DNA of 64,000 nucleotides from Chrysopilus asiliformis (lineage: Eukaryota > Arthropoda > Insecta > Diptera > Rhagionidae). Below the pieces are notes generated by a model. It made no database searches and had not been told where the DNA came from. It was given only the letters and a program-made list of their open reading frames with translations. The stretch lies in contig OZ035961.1 of assembly GCA_964034945.1 (NCBI GenBank), forward strand, positions 72,082,322 to 72,146,321, given 5' to 3'. Numbering within the stretch: position 1 is the stretch's first letter; every line of letters begins with the position of its first letter. The position numbers were made by a program, and so were the translations under genes. Shown here in pieces: positions 46,740-56,799 of the stretch.

Positions 46740-47123
46740 TGCTACATTTACACGAATGACAAATTTGTCATTTTTTTCTTGTCATTATGTTAATTCCCGT
46801 GTAAATGGCATAATTTTTGTATTTTTTTCTGTCAGAAAATGTCAATCTCTCATAAAAGAATGAACTTGTCCATTCTTTTATGCCAGATTGTCATTCGTAC
46901 AAACGCAATATTAGTTATGACAAAAGTTGAATACTAAAGTTGTCATAACTAATATTGCGTTTGCACGAATGACAATCTGGCATAAAAGAATGGACAAGTT
47001 CATTCTTTTATGAGAGATTGACATTTTCTGACAGAAAAAATTACAAAAATTATGCCATTTACACGGGAATTAACATAATGACAAGAAAAAAATGACAAAT
47101 TTGTCATTCGTGTAAATGTAGCA
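46740..47123. mobile_element. 384-bp near-perfect palindromic MITE, TTA duplication
   Basis: Arms of about 183 bp (TGCTACATTTACACGAATGA... and its inverse) surround a roughly 17-bp centre. TTA flanks both ends (46737-46739, 47124-47126). It interrupts the LINE endonuclease. TTA suggests PIF/Harbinger mobilisation. Confidence 0.93.
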
Positions 47124-47703
47124 TTAAACAAAACTGGAAAGCAGTTTAGAGACGGATGCATCGAATTCCTACTCCACTCTGGGCATCAGCATAGTCTCTA
47201 TTATTAAGAAATCATTTTGTTGTTTTTTTTAGATGTGTCTCTTGTAATGTGATTATTGGTGGTTTGTAAAGGTGATAAAGTAATTCTATTCAGGTTCTAT
47301 TATTAGAGCATCCAGCGATTTTCCGTTGTAAAATTTGTAAAAATGTTTTTTTAAAAAACATTGCCATCGTTCAAAACAAAATCCATTTGGGTTTCTTTGG
47401 TATTATGTCGGCGTGAGTCAGTAAGCTTGTTTTTTTATTGCTTGATTATGTTGCCATTGGTCTTCAGAGAGTTGCTCATGGTGTTTGATGTTACGGTTGA
47501 TCTATTGAAGTTGTTGCCTGCTTTTTATTTGATGAATTTATCTGAATTTTTTCTAAGTTAGAGGAGCTTTGCGAGTAAGTTGTCTGATTTTTGTGTGATT
47601 GCTGAAAAGGTTTTTAATTTTGATAATATGACGACCGTATAATATTCTTTGTCTTAGTTTAGCGGGCTTTGCGGTCCAATTTTAGGAAATAAATCAAAAA
47701 TCC

Positions 47704-47743
47704 AGTCTGACGTTTCGAGCCTTGTTTTGGCTCATCTTCAGAG
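47704..47743 (-). repeat. GAAAC-flanked stem-loop, hammerhead-like in part
   Basis: The minus strand reads TCTGAAGATGAGCC, a loop, GGCTCGAAACGTCAGA. The GAGCC/GGCTC and TCTGA/TCAGA pairs and the GAAAC element recall hammerhead cores, but the conserved CUGANGA box is interrupted. Ribozyme activity is not supported by sequence alone. Confidence 0.3.
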
Positions 47744-47997
47744 GCCTATTTATAATATATTTTATTAAACACCAAAAACTACTATTATTTTTACAATTAT
47801 AATTATAAAGGGGACTTACGTTGAACAATCATTTAAATACAATATGTTTTAACTGTCAATATTTAGCCGTAAAAACTTTGTCGAAATGTTACATTAAAAT
47901 AAATAAATAAATAACATATGAAATATACTTTAAATTAACAAGACAAAGATGAACAAGAAAAACACGAAAAAAGAGAAAAAGGAAAACAGCTTAGCGC

Positions 47998-48350
47998 GAT
48001 ATTACACACGGCAACTTTCGGGCTTACTTAAGCCGATTTTCGGGAGAAACGCCTGAGGGGGGAAAAGTTGCCACTCGAAATCATGGCTTATCGACAATCT
48101 GCATACATGCAAATCGTGTGAACCGGTTTGGGAAAAGTAGTAGGCAGAAATCATTTTCGTTCTGACCGTCAGCAGGTAAAGATCTTGGGAAGTCTATGAG
48201 CAGCAACAATTTCAATGGTTTGAGTTCACACACACATATGTAAACTTGTGTAGCATATGCAAACAGGATTGGCTTATTTAAGCCACAAATGTAAGCACAT
48301 TGGCTTATTAAGCCCAAAAGTTGCCGGCTTAAATAAGCCAAGTGCAATAT
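47998..48350. mobile_element. MITE-like repeat with GGCTTA..TAAGCC palindromes
   Basis: CGATATTACACACGGCAACT on the left pairs with GGCTTAAATAAGCC...AAGTGCAATATCG on the right. At least four GGCTTAnnTAAGCC-type palindromes recur inside. No clear duplication. Confidence 0.55.
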
Positions 48351-49074
48351 CGGACTTACTGTGATAACAGTTCAGTACAGCAACAAACAGTTTTTAATGC
48401 GATGGTATAGGCTAAGTTATGTCTATTTCTCTTCTTTTTCTTTTGCGTGTGTTGGTTTGAAAATCATATACTAAAGCACAATATATCGCGTTCCTGCAAG
48501 ACCCTCTACATATAAAGCCATGCAAAAGTTTTTCTATGTGTGCACTAGTAGTGTCAAGTAGCAACTCTACTGTCAAAATCACATGGGAAACCGCGCGTAA
48601 AGTTCGATTTGTTTTGGCATCAATAATTTTATCAAGTTAATAATTTTGTCAAGTTTTCAGAGTTTAATCGGTAAAATATATAAATTAAAGGTGTGTATTC
48701 CTAATAATCGTTTGTGTTTTGTTTGATAATTGTAACTATAAAAAGAAATTTCAGTAACAAAAACAATTTAAAATAAACGCCATTGGAAGGGGCTGCGGTA
48801 AACGGATTGGAAAAGGCTGCAGTAAACGGATTGGAAAAGGCTGCTTATTACTATTACCAACAGATTATATTGCACAGATAAGTATAAATTTATTTAAAAA
48901 AGGCAGGTATTTTGCGCTTAATTTTAGGATTGATTGGCTGATCGAAGGATCTGACAAGACTGTGAGCAGGGGCTGTGACAGGGGAAGCAACATGGGCTAG
49001 GAGACTCCTGAGACTTATTCACTGCAGCTTTTCAAGTGTATTTCGGTTTTTTTTTAATATTCAATTTAAGCGTA

Positions 49075-51867
49075 ATGCCTCGTACTTGCTGTGTGCCGTG
49101 CTGTAATTCTAATTATAAATCCACTTTGTCAGTTGGAACCTTGTCACATTTTCATTTCCGCAAGACGAGTATCGAAAAAAGCAATGGGTGAATGCTATTC
49201 CACGTAGGGATTGGCAACCAACAAAATTCTCCTCGGTCTGTGCTTTGCATTTTCGTGAATCTGACTTTTTTCGTTCTACCGGTATTCCGTCAAAATATCC
49301 AAAGCTTAGTCCTAATGCCGTGCCGTGTATTTTTCCAAATTTGCCACAATAGCTTTCTGAATCAGAACCACTTGTACGAACAGAGCCTAATGTCCGAAGG
49401 CAGCAAATCCTTGAACGAAAACAAGAAATTTCAAACAACTTCTTAATAGAAGATATTATCAATGATTTTACAAAATTTTTGAGTAACTTTGAATCAAAGT
49501 TATCTCTTGACGGTTGGAATGTTTTCAAAAACACGGGTTGCGAATTTTCGGTTCGAATTTCAGTCGATAGCGATATGTTTCTTGCAATTTTTTTAAAAGA
49601 TGAAATCGTTACCGCCGCCGACCTAAACTGGTTACTTCCTAAAACATTAAAAATTACTCTTTGGTCTCAAATAATAAATTTACTTGCACGTTATAAATTT
49701 GATAATGTTCCGTTACCAGTAACTAAAGATAGCTATATTTGCACAGCTTTTAGGTACTTAGAAAAAGCACGTGAAATTGACGAAGACTATGAACATTCTA
49801 CTCGATTAGATTTCATTGCCGCTCAGGTAAAATTGCTTCAGGGCACCAATCATGTATTCCGACGCGTCTCTGTCTTTCGACTTCGACGCAGCTTTTAACT
49901 CTTGACTTCGCCATATCTGCAGCTTGAAATTTCGCGGAATCGTCACTATGAATCGAAACGTGATTCTGACTGTCAATCCAGGAAATTTGAAGCTGCTGAT
50001 ATGGCGAAGTCAAGAGTTAAAAGCTGTGTCGAAGTCGAAAGACAGAGACGCGTCGGAATACATGATTGGTGCCCTGGTAAAACGGCATCGCCCATTGTAT
50101 GATAGCAGTGTTCTAATTCCTGCTTTTATTTTTTATTCTGAATCAGCCGCGACGTATGAACATATGAGGAAATTTCTTGTTTTCCCGTGTAAAAGGTATT
50201 TACAATATCTTTCATCGTCTATGCACATTTCTCCCGATTATAAAAATACCAGCAATGACGAGGTTTATATGCACCACATGATTAAGGATCTTAATGACCG
50301 CGAAAAAGTTGTTGCCTTACTAATTGATGAAATTTATATCGAAAAAGGCATTCAATATAAAGGAAACAATGTAGTCGGTTTTGCTGAAAATCAAGACACG
50401 CAACTGGCACGAACTGTAGAATCATTCATGGTTAAATCAATTTTTGGAAGTTTTAAAGACATTATTCGGTTAATTCCTGTTATAAGCCCTTCCGGGAAAA
50501 CTCTACTAGAACTTACTCTTCAAGTAATTCGTTTCGCGCAAAAAATCGGTTTTCGAGTTTTAGTTATAATTACCGTCAATAATAGAGTAAATCAGTCAAT
50601 GTTTCAGATGTTAGCAGCAGATAATTTAAATTTTTTTCCTAACCCATGTTTCTCGAATGAGATTATTTATCTTCAATTTGACACAGTTCATTTACTGAAA
50701 AATTTCCGTAACAATTGGCTCAACTCAAAAAACGTGTCGAAAACATTAACTTTTTCAGATTTTAACACAGGTGAAATAAAAAGGGCTTCATTTGACCATA
50801 TTCGAGATTTGTATAAAAGGAAACAGAATTTGCAAATAAAAAAAGCGTACAAATTGAATTTTAAAACCGTTTCACCAAATAGTTTAGAAAGACAGAATGT
50901 ACAACTAGTAAATAATATTTTTCACGAATCTACCATAGCTGCGCTTAATGAAACCGAAAGTACCCGCGAAACTGCCGAGTTTTGTCTAATTATCCATCGT
51001 TGGTGGATTATTGTTAATATCAAGAGTATCACAAAAGCTAGAAGAAAACACGATGAATGGTGTGCCCCATTTAGTGATGTCAATGACTCCCGGCTCGATT
51101 TTTTGAAAAATTTCATTTCTTGGCTGCATACCTGGAACCAATCTGGAAATACAGGTGGAACCTTCAGTTCGGATACCTACCAAGCAGCAGTTCTTACAAC
51201 TACCACTTTGATTGATATTATACCATATGCTTTAAATACTTTAAACATGAAATTTGTTTTAACTGGTAAATTACAAACCGATGATTTAGAAGCTCGGTTT
51301 CGGTTATATCGTTCACTCGCTGGTCGTAATTATAACGTTTCATATACAGAAGTTGTCAAAAAAGTCAAAAGAGAGTATGAAAAGTTGGCAAACGATTTTA
51401 ACGAAAATTCTCTTCGCGAGCCGGTGGATATTTCACCTTTTGAGCCACTTTTTGAAACTCCATATTTAGAATCAGTCGAAATAGACGAATCTGCAAATTT
51501 ATACGTTGCTGGATATGCATCGCATGCTGTCGCAAAAAAGATTTTTTGTTTTCCATGCAAAGACGTTATTTTAAAGGCGAAAGGGTCTTTCGTGGCAGAA
51601 GAATACTTCGATTTTTTACAACGGGGTGGTTTATCTATCCCCACGGATGAAGTCAAAGTTTTGCTCTTCCATATGTGCGCTATCTTTCAGGGAATCATTG
51701 GCCACTCCGAATTTTTGAACTTGTTTTTTAAAGTAAAAAATCAAAAGGGTCTTTTGTGTTCTCTTACATTGCAATCGATTTTACTCAATAATTATACCAA
51801 ATCCGAAAATAATAAAGAGCGCGAAGTTAGAGACCACTCCGACAGAAAATTGTTGAATTTTAAATAG
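49075..51867 (+). pseudogene. P-element-like transposase (THAP + RNase H-like)
   Basis: ATG 49075 starts a THAP finger: MPRTCCVPCCNSNYKS and SHFHFRK. After a one-base shift in the A-run at about 49175 it continues KQWVNAIPRRDWQPTKF, CALHFRESDF and the closing NAVPCIFPN. A TAG lies in frame at 49350. The frame then runs LSESEPLVRTEPN to DFIAAQ (49826). The main block 49993-51867 carries the catalytic fold: LIDEIYIEKGIQYKGNNVVG (first Asp), FDTVHLLKNFRNNW (second Asp) and LQTDDLEARFRLYRSLAGRN (acidic third position), then VAGYASHAV and a Cys-rich C-terminus. It would cut the element's ends, recognised by the THAP finger. The shift and stop suggest inactivation. A 95-bp inverted duplication lies between the two blocks; a GTAAAA donor at 49827 with an in-frame acceptor at 49992 could splice it out. 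Confidence 0.9.
49839..50076. repeat. 95-bp inverted duplication inside the P-like transposase
   Basis: The left arm 49839-49933 and right arm 49982-50076 match at 92 of 95 positions around a 48-bp loop. The right arm is coding (SKSKDRDASEYMIGAL) and continues directly into the conserved transposase, so the left arm and loop are the added part. Confidence 0.95.
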
Positions 51868-52404
51868 TCATTTTTACACATTGAAAATATTTGCTTGAAA
51901 AGCTGCAGAAAATAATTTTTGTATAGAATTTTATTTTTATTTTTTGTGCAATATCTTATTGTTTTTGCTAGAAAGGCTATTTATTTTATTATTTTTTGTT
52001 ATTGACTTAATATTATAAAGAAAATATTTATGTACATATTTTATTATGTTTTTTTATTATATGATTAAATTGAATTTCCACTTTTATAAAGAAAATGATT
52101 ATTTTGTTATTTTTTTTTTTGTTATTTCCATTATATAATAAAGTGTAAATATATTTTTGAATTTCACACTAAATTTTGTTTTGCTTTTAAATAAAAACTA
52201 TAAAATTACAAAAATTGTTTTAGTTTTCATTTTCATTTCCCAAATTATAGAAATTTAATTGTTATAGAATCGCGGAAACCTCATATCATCGCCATTGAGC
52301 GTAATTTAGGCAATTCACCAGCGACCCTACTTGGCCATGTACATAACTTTATTATATTAGGTAGTAACTTTATTAGTGCATGGCTTTGTATGTAGAGGGT
52401 CTTG

Positions 52405-53183
52405 GTTCATGTCTTCAGTCATAAACAAATTATATAAAGACTGTTTTTTTCGAACAACTCAACTTGGTGCAAAACCGAAATTCAAAATAATACCCCATCG
52501 TGACGTAGCAGCTGCCGACTAGTTGGCAGCGCCCACGAGAAGCCACGAGCAGCCGTGGTGATCGCCTATACATGTTGCTGCTTCAGTTCGCCCTTTGTTA
52601 AAACAAAACCGGTTTTCTTTCCTAGTTTTATTCTCGTTGAATTCTTATGCAAGGGACACGAAGCGGGAGCAAGTGTGTTTGGTGTTTTTTTGTGTGTTTG
52701 TATTGTGTGTGCGTGTTTTTTTGTTTGCGCGTATTTTTTCCTTCCGCAGATTTTCGATTTGAATATTTTGATTGCTAACAATAAATATGTGACATGACAA
52801 AATTTTTAGTTTGTTCGTTAATTCAAAATTTATTTTGAACTTTAAACGTTAAAAAAAACAGCAAACTAAAAATTTTATCTTGTTATATTTTGTTCATATT
52901 TTTAAATTGCTTTGAGAATGTAAGTTTCAAGTTTTATCAAATTTCCACAGAATTGTAGTTTGATAAAGCAAGTAAATGCATGATTTAAACAATTCAAAAA
53001 AAAGATGTGAGCATTACATGACTTTCTTCTGCAATATTTAAAGTTTCCGAAAAAATATGTGAAAAATAATGTTGTTCAAATTATCTCATGAACTGTTAGA
53101 GATATGTAAAAACTTCATACTCGACTTGAATGGAGCTTGAAAGTCACCTTTGTTTTTTTTTTAACTTTTTTCATTTAGATGTA
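52405..53183. other. Unassigned, with a Penelope-like tail fragment
   Basis: 52421-52570 is similar, inverted, to 54700-54835 and 58755-58830 (AACAACTCAACTTGG..., ATAATACCCCATCGTGACG). These segments flank Penelope-like coding remnants, so this is probably a solo tail of that family. The remainder is AT-rich without genes. Confidence 0.45.
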
Positions 53184-54415
53184 GTTAGGGACCTAAAAAA
53201 AAGATACCCGTATTTTTTTTCAGGGAATAAATTCCAGTAGGCGGAGAGGAGGGGGTCAAAGTCGGCGAAAACTCGAATTGAATTGTAAAATTCAATTTAG
53301 TGACGAAATTTAAAATATCTCAAGAAAAATAGCAACAACTTCAAAGAAGGTTTGAAAGTGTCAAAATACTTCCAGAAACTCAAAATTCTCACAGATTTAT
53401 TCCAAACGGAAACTTTCTCAAAGAAAAAAAAATTTTCTTTTAAATGAATTTCTAATTAATTTTAAACTCCTAAAACTTTTGAGTTAATATTATGTACAGA
53501 AAACATAAAAACTAATCGAAAATCAGTAAACTATATACAATTTTCTTGTATTCGATTTTTTTTATACCCGTATGGTGAAACCAAAGGGTATATTAACTTT
53601 GCCTTACCGTTTGTAACGCCAAGATCCCGTCATCGCACACAAAAATGAATTACACCAGTGTGTTTAAAATGATAAAAAAAATTGAATTTTGCATGTCCGT
53701 CCGTCCGTCTGTCTGTCTGTCTGTCCGTCTGTCCGTCTGTCTGTGGCGCGGATTGCGGGCGCACGGATTGAGCTAGAGACTTGAAAGTTTGCACAGATTC
53801 GTTTTTCGTAAAATGTGAGGCTAAGTTCGTTAATGGGCAAAAATGGACCATTAGGGGGGGTACCCCCCATACGAACGAAAACGTTTTTTGCGAATATCTA
53901 AAAAACGGTACATCCTATCAAAAAAGTCTAAGAACAAAAGTTATTTAGAATATGATTCTACATAAAACTCCAATACATCAAAATCCGATTGGAACAAGTT
54001 TTAAAAAAATCTTATTGGAAAATTTGAATTCAAATGAAATTTTGATACGCCGTTCAATTAAATCACCTTACGGGTTTTCAATAATTGCCAGATTGGCAAT
54101 TATAGCTTTTGGTATGTTTTTGATTTTTTTTTAAATAACGCATTTACCACCAAATTTTATTTATATTGTCACTAAATTGAATTTTACAATATGACGGTGA
54201 GGGGGAGGGAGAGGAAGTCAAAAAATATTTTTTTGTCACAAGGAATTACCTTTCCAAAATGTTCAATATCATCTCAATCGGTTAAGCCGTTACAAATTTT
54301 TAAAGTTTTTGTGATTTCGAGCTTTCGCCGACTTTGACCCCCTCCCCTCCGCCGATCGGACGGTATTCTACCAAACAAAAAAATACCGATAATTTTTTTT
54401 TTAGATCCCTAACAA
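53184..54415. mobile_element. Element with ~90-bp inverted ends, carrying a HINE
   Basis: GTTAGGGACCTAAAAAAAAG...GGAGGGGGTCAAAGTCGGCG (53179-53275) is repeated inverted at about 54310-54415. An inner pair, TTGAATTGTAAAATTCAATT-like, also matches. The interior is largely the HINE at 53563-54117. No transposase. Confidence 0.72.
53563..54117 (+). mobile_element. HINE/mini-me-like element, copy 5
   Basis: TATACCCGTATGGTGAAACC start, GTCC/GTCT tract (53696-53742), AATTGCCAGATTGGCAATT hairpin and GGTATGTTT end. Very similar to copy 1. Confidence 0.85.
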
Positions 54416-54419
54416 TATC

Positions 54420-54856
54420 CAATCGAGCAAAGTTAAGAAATCAAACAACTGTAAACGAGAGTATGAGTTGAGATTAAATTCACCTAAAATTAAAAATGTA
54501 GGCAATATTATTTCCTTTAATTGTGATTATATGCATTTTTTCTCACAAGCGCAGTGTTCGAGAAATTTGTATTTAAGAAAAAATGTATGGGAGGTAACCG
54601 TTGTAGCTAGCGGTACTTTCCCAAAAGTTGATAGAAAACTACGATTTCGGTAAAACTTCGTGTTGATCGGAGAGTTTGAAAATGAATTGAATGTTTTTCT
54701 TCGGCCAAGCGACATGCTCCGCTGCTCGTGTGCGCTGCCAACCGCATGCATATCTGCTGCTTTGGGGGATTATTTTTCAAAGCTGAGTTGTTAGAGAAAA
54801 ACAGTCTTTATATAGTTTGTTTATGCTTCAGTGTCTCGTTTTTTGTTGTATGTGTT
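54420..54856. other. Unassigned sequence and Penelope-like tail
   Basis: No gene at 54420-54700. 54705-54835 contains the tail sequence GGGGGATTATTTTTCAAAGC...GAGTTGTTAGAGAAAAACAG shared with 58760-58830 and (inverted) 52421-52500. Confidence 0.45.
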
Positions 54857-55374
54857 CTATGTGTGGATGTGTAAAGCTTCAGTTTGCAAACGTTTATTGT
54901 AGTTACTTTGTGTGTCTATTATCTTTCTGTGGTCAAAGTCCGGTGTGTGACCAACTTCGAGATAATGCTCTACCATGAATCCAGTAATTGATTTATGATG
55001 CTCTACCACTGCACTGTGATGAGGATTCTCTCGTGCTCTTTTTGGGCTGCTCTTATGCCCAATCAATCGTTTTTCCAGAAATTGACCTGTTTGACCAACA
55101 TAATTAAGAAAACAGGGTTCCCCTGTTCCCTCGTTGACTTTACAAGGTATTTTATAGATAATGTTTCATCTTTTTGCTTCGGGATGGAATCTTTTAATTT
55201 CGTAAAAATATTGCGTAGAGTGAATTTGTTATTGTAAGCCAACATAATATTGTTTGTGTATTTTTTAATTACTCTAATAATTTGTTCTGTGATCCCGTTT
55301 ACATATGTTATGCTGCGATAATATCCACGGTATAATAATATAAGGTAATATATTGCGCATGTTTCATTGACCAA
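54857..55374 (-). pseudogene. Penelope-like element: RT end and GIY-YIG endonuclease
   Basis: Minus strand from 55374. NGITEQIIRVIKKYTNN and KFTLRNIFTKLKDSIPK match the thumb/linker of a Penelope-like RT. Then, with frameshifts, come NYVGQT-type residues and MIGHKSSPKRARENPHHSAV, VEHYLEVGHTPDFDHRKIID and a C-terminal SNYNKRLQTEALHIHT. This is the GIY-YIG nuclease layout of Penelope elements (Y-x-G-Q-T, then R-L-x-x-H-K, H-x-x-x-x-H, R-x-x-x-E-A-x-x-I). The RT palm is absent here. A tail region (54705-54835) follows on its 3' side. Frame breaks make it non-functional. Confidence 0.78.
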
Positions 55375-55489
55375 TAAAATAAGGTGTAAATGGTGTTCTG
55401 GTTGATTTTATAGCTGTAGATTGAAAAAAATTAAATAAAAACCATTTAATGAATTTAATTGCAGGTTTTATTTATTTTTCTTTTTAAAC

Positions 55490-55615
55490 TTGATCGTTTT
55501 TTCCTTAATTTTTGATTTGCAATTCTTATTCTAAAATACATTTTACATCGCAAAAATGTTTTAATTATATCTACATCTAACATTGAGATATTTACAGCAG
55601 ACATTATTGTTTGTA
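55490..55615 (-). repeat. Uninterrupted paralogue of the gypsy target site
   Basis: The inverse of this stretch matches 40068-40153 joined to 45833-45865, with the gypsy element and one GAAT missing. It encodes NISMLDVDIIKTFLRCKM then IANQKLRKKRSS on the minus strand, a short coding-like repeat I do not recognise. Confidence 0.85.
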
Positions 55616-56761
55616 AAGGGTCTTCTAACAAGGACATAACAATTTTGTATTTTAATAAAAACGCACCCTAAAACTTTTTTTAGGATCTGGCAATGCTAAA
55701 ACGTCAGTCAAGGTTTACATTTTTATCATGGTGAAGTTCACGAACGAGCAACGGTTGGAAATTATTAAAACTTACTACCGAAATTTTGAGTCGGTGGTCC
55801 AAACTTTAAGAGCGCTTATTCCAATTTTCAGTCGTAATGGTCGTCCCACCAGAGAGGCTGTGCGTGCTATAGTGGATAAATTCACTATTGAATGTTTCTG
55901 TGCCAGTGAGACAACGCACCGGTCGAAGTACCGAAAATATTGCACCCGTAAGTGCTTCAGTTCAAAATGAGCCAAATGAGTCGACTTCACGCCATTCACA
56001 GGAATTGGGAATCTCTCAGTCCACATTGTGGCGAATTTTTCGTAAAGATCTTGGTCTACACCCTTACAAGATCAAATTAACTCTAGAATAGAAGCCTCTT
56101 GATCATTTGAAGCGCCGAAACTTCTCCGATTGGGCTCTACAAAAGTTTGAAGAAAATCCTGAATTTAATCGAAAAATCATTTTCAGCGATGAAGCTCATT
56201 TTTGGCTTAATGGCTTTGTCAATAACCAAAATATGCGTTATTGGAGTTCGCTATCGTGCCATGTTGGAAGACTATTTTTTGCCATAATTTGATGAATTTG
56301 ACATCAGTGATATGTGGTTCCAACAAGATGGTGCCACATGCCACACAGCTGGTCAAACAATTGATCTATTGAAGGAGAAGTTCGGTAATCGTGTTATCTC
56401 GAGAAATGGTCCGGTCGAATGGCCTCCTCGCTCATGCGATTTAACGCCGTTGGATTTCTTTTTATGGGGTTATGTTAAGTCGTTGGTTTATGCCAACAAG
56501 CCAACAACGTTAGAGGAGCTCAGGAACAATATCGAACGCGAAATTGCCAACGTTCCGGCCGATATGTGTGGAACAGTGGTGGAAAATTGGCTCCAAAGAA
56601 TCAATCAGCAAACGTGCTCGCGGTGGCCATATGAACGACATCGAATTTCATACTTAAATGTAACATGTCCACTACACCTGGAATAAATTTCAGCCCGATA
56701 TCTCAATTATTCTGTGTTTTATTTAAATACAAAATTGTTATGTCCTTGTTGAAAGACCCTT
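55616..56761 (+). mobile_element. rosa-type (DD41D) mariner, full length but decayed
   Basis: The 1146-bp element has inverted ends based on AAGGGTCTTCTAACAAGGAC / GTCCTTGTTGAAAGACCCTT and TA at both sides. The same ends occur on the element at 16026-17961. Confidence 0.88.
55728..56686 (+). pseudogene. rosa-type mariner transposase, frameshifted
   Basis: ATG 55728 begins MVKFTNEQRLEIIKTYYRNF (first helix-turn-helix). A shift near 55890 moves to QELGISQSTLWRIFRKDLGL, followed by a stop at 56089. Then come IIFSDEAHFWLNGFVNNQN (first catalytic Asp), another shift and stop near 56280, MWFQQDGATCHTAGQT (second Asp) and EWPPRSCDLTPLDFFLWGYV (third Asp). 41 residues separate the last two Asp, hence DD41D (rosa). 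The C-terminus ENWLQRINQQ is complete at 56686. All three catalytic residues are visible, but at least two shifts and two stops inactivate it. Confidence 0.9.
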
Positions 56762-56799
56762 TATATAGTTTAGGGACGAGTTGGTTTCATCATTTTCAT

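Larger units (their letters stand above)
45880..47340 (-). pseudogene. LINE endonuclease region, decayed
   Basis: Read on the minus strand from about 47340. AGCSNNRT and IITLQETHLKK (APE endonuclease N-terminal motif) come first, then QSGVGIRC, then the MITE at 46740-47123. After it follow SPNTFTLENINGGHEL, a threefold LNRSDLATI repeat, LVVIGDFNA (catalytic D-F-N), LADLSFCSARMTHYLVW and GSDHFPIII (catalytic S-D-H). A linker toward the RT (TISCWMSHDQL, MNLINYKRHAAKVKKKIKAA) ends near 45880. This is the endonuclease half of a Jockey/I-type LINE. The RT is missing and several stops and shifts occur. Confidence 0.82.
47344..48496. other. Unassigned sequence with a stem-loop and a MITE
   Basis: 47344-47600 may be decayed upstream LINE coding. 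47704-47743 is a stem-loop (GAGCC aaaacaa GGCTC on the minus strand). 47998-48350 is MITE-like. The rest is AT-rich with no gene. Confidence 0.4.
48497..52404 (+). mobile_element. P-superfamily transposon, near complete
   Basis: 28-bp inverted ends CAAGACCCTCTACATAYAAA...ATGCA (48497-48524, 52377-52404) differ at one base. The 3.9 kb in between contains a THAP-plus-RNase H-like transposase in one orient. Flanking 8-mers CGTTCCTG and GGTTCATG are only partly alike, so the duplication is uncertain. A 26-bp unit (GTAAACGGATTGGAAAAGGC) is tandemly repeated at 48785-48845 near the left end, where P elements carry transposase-binding repeats. Confidence 0.92.
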
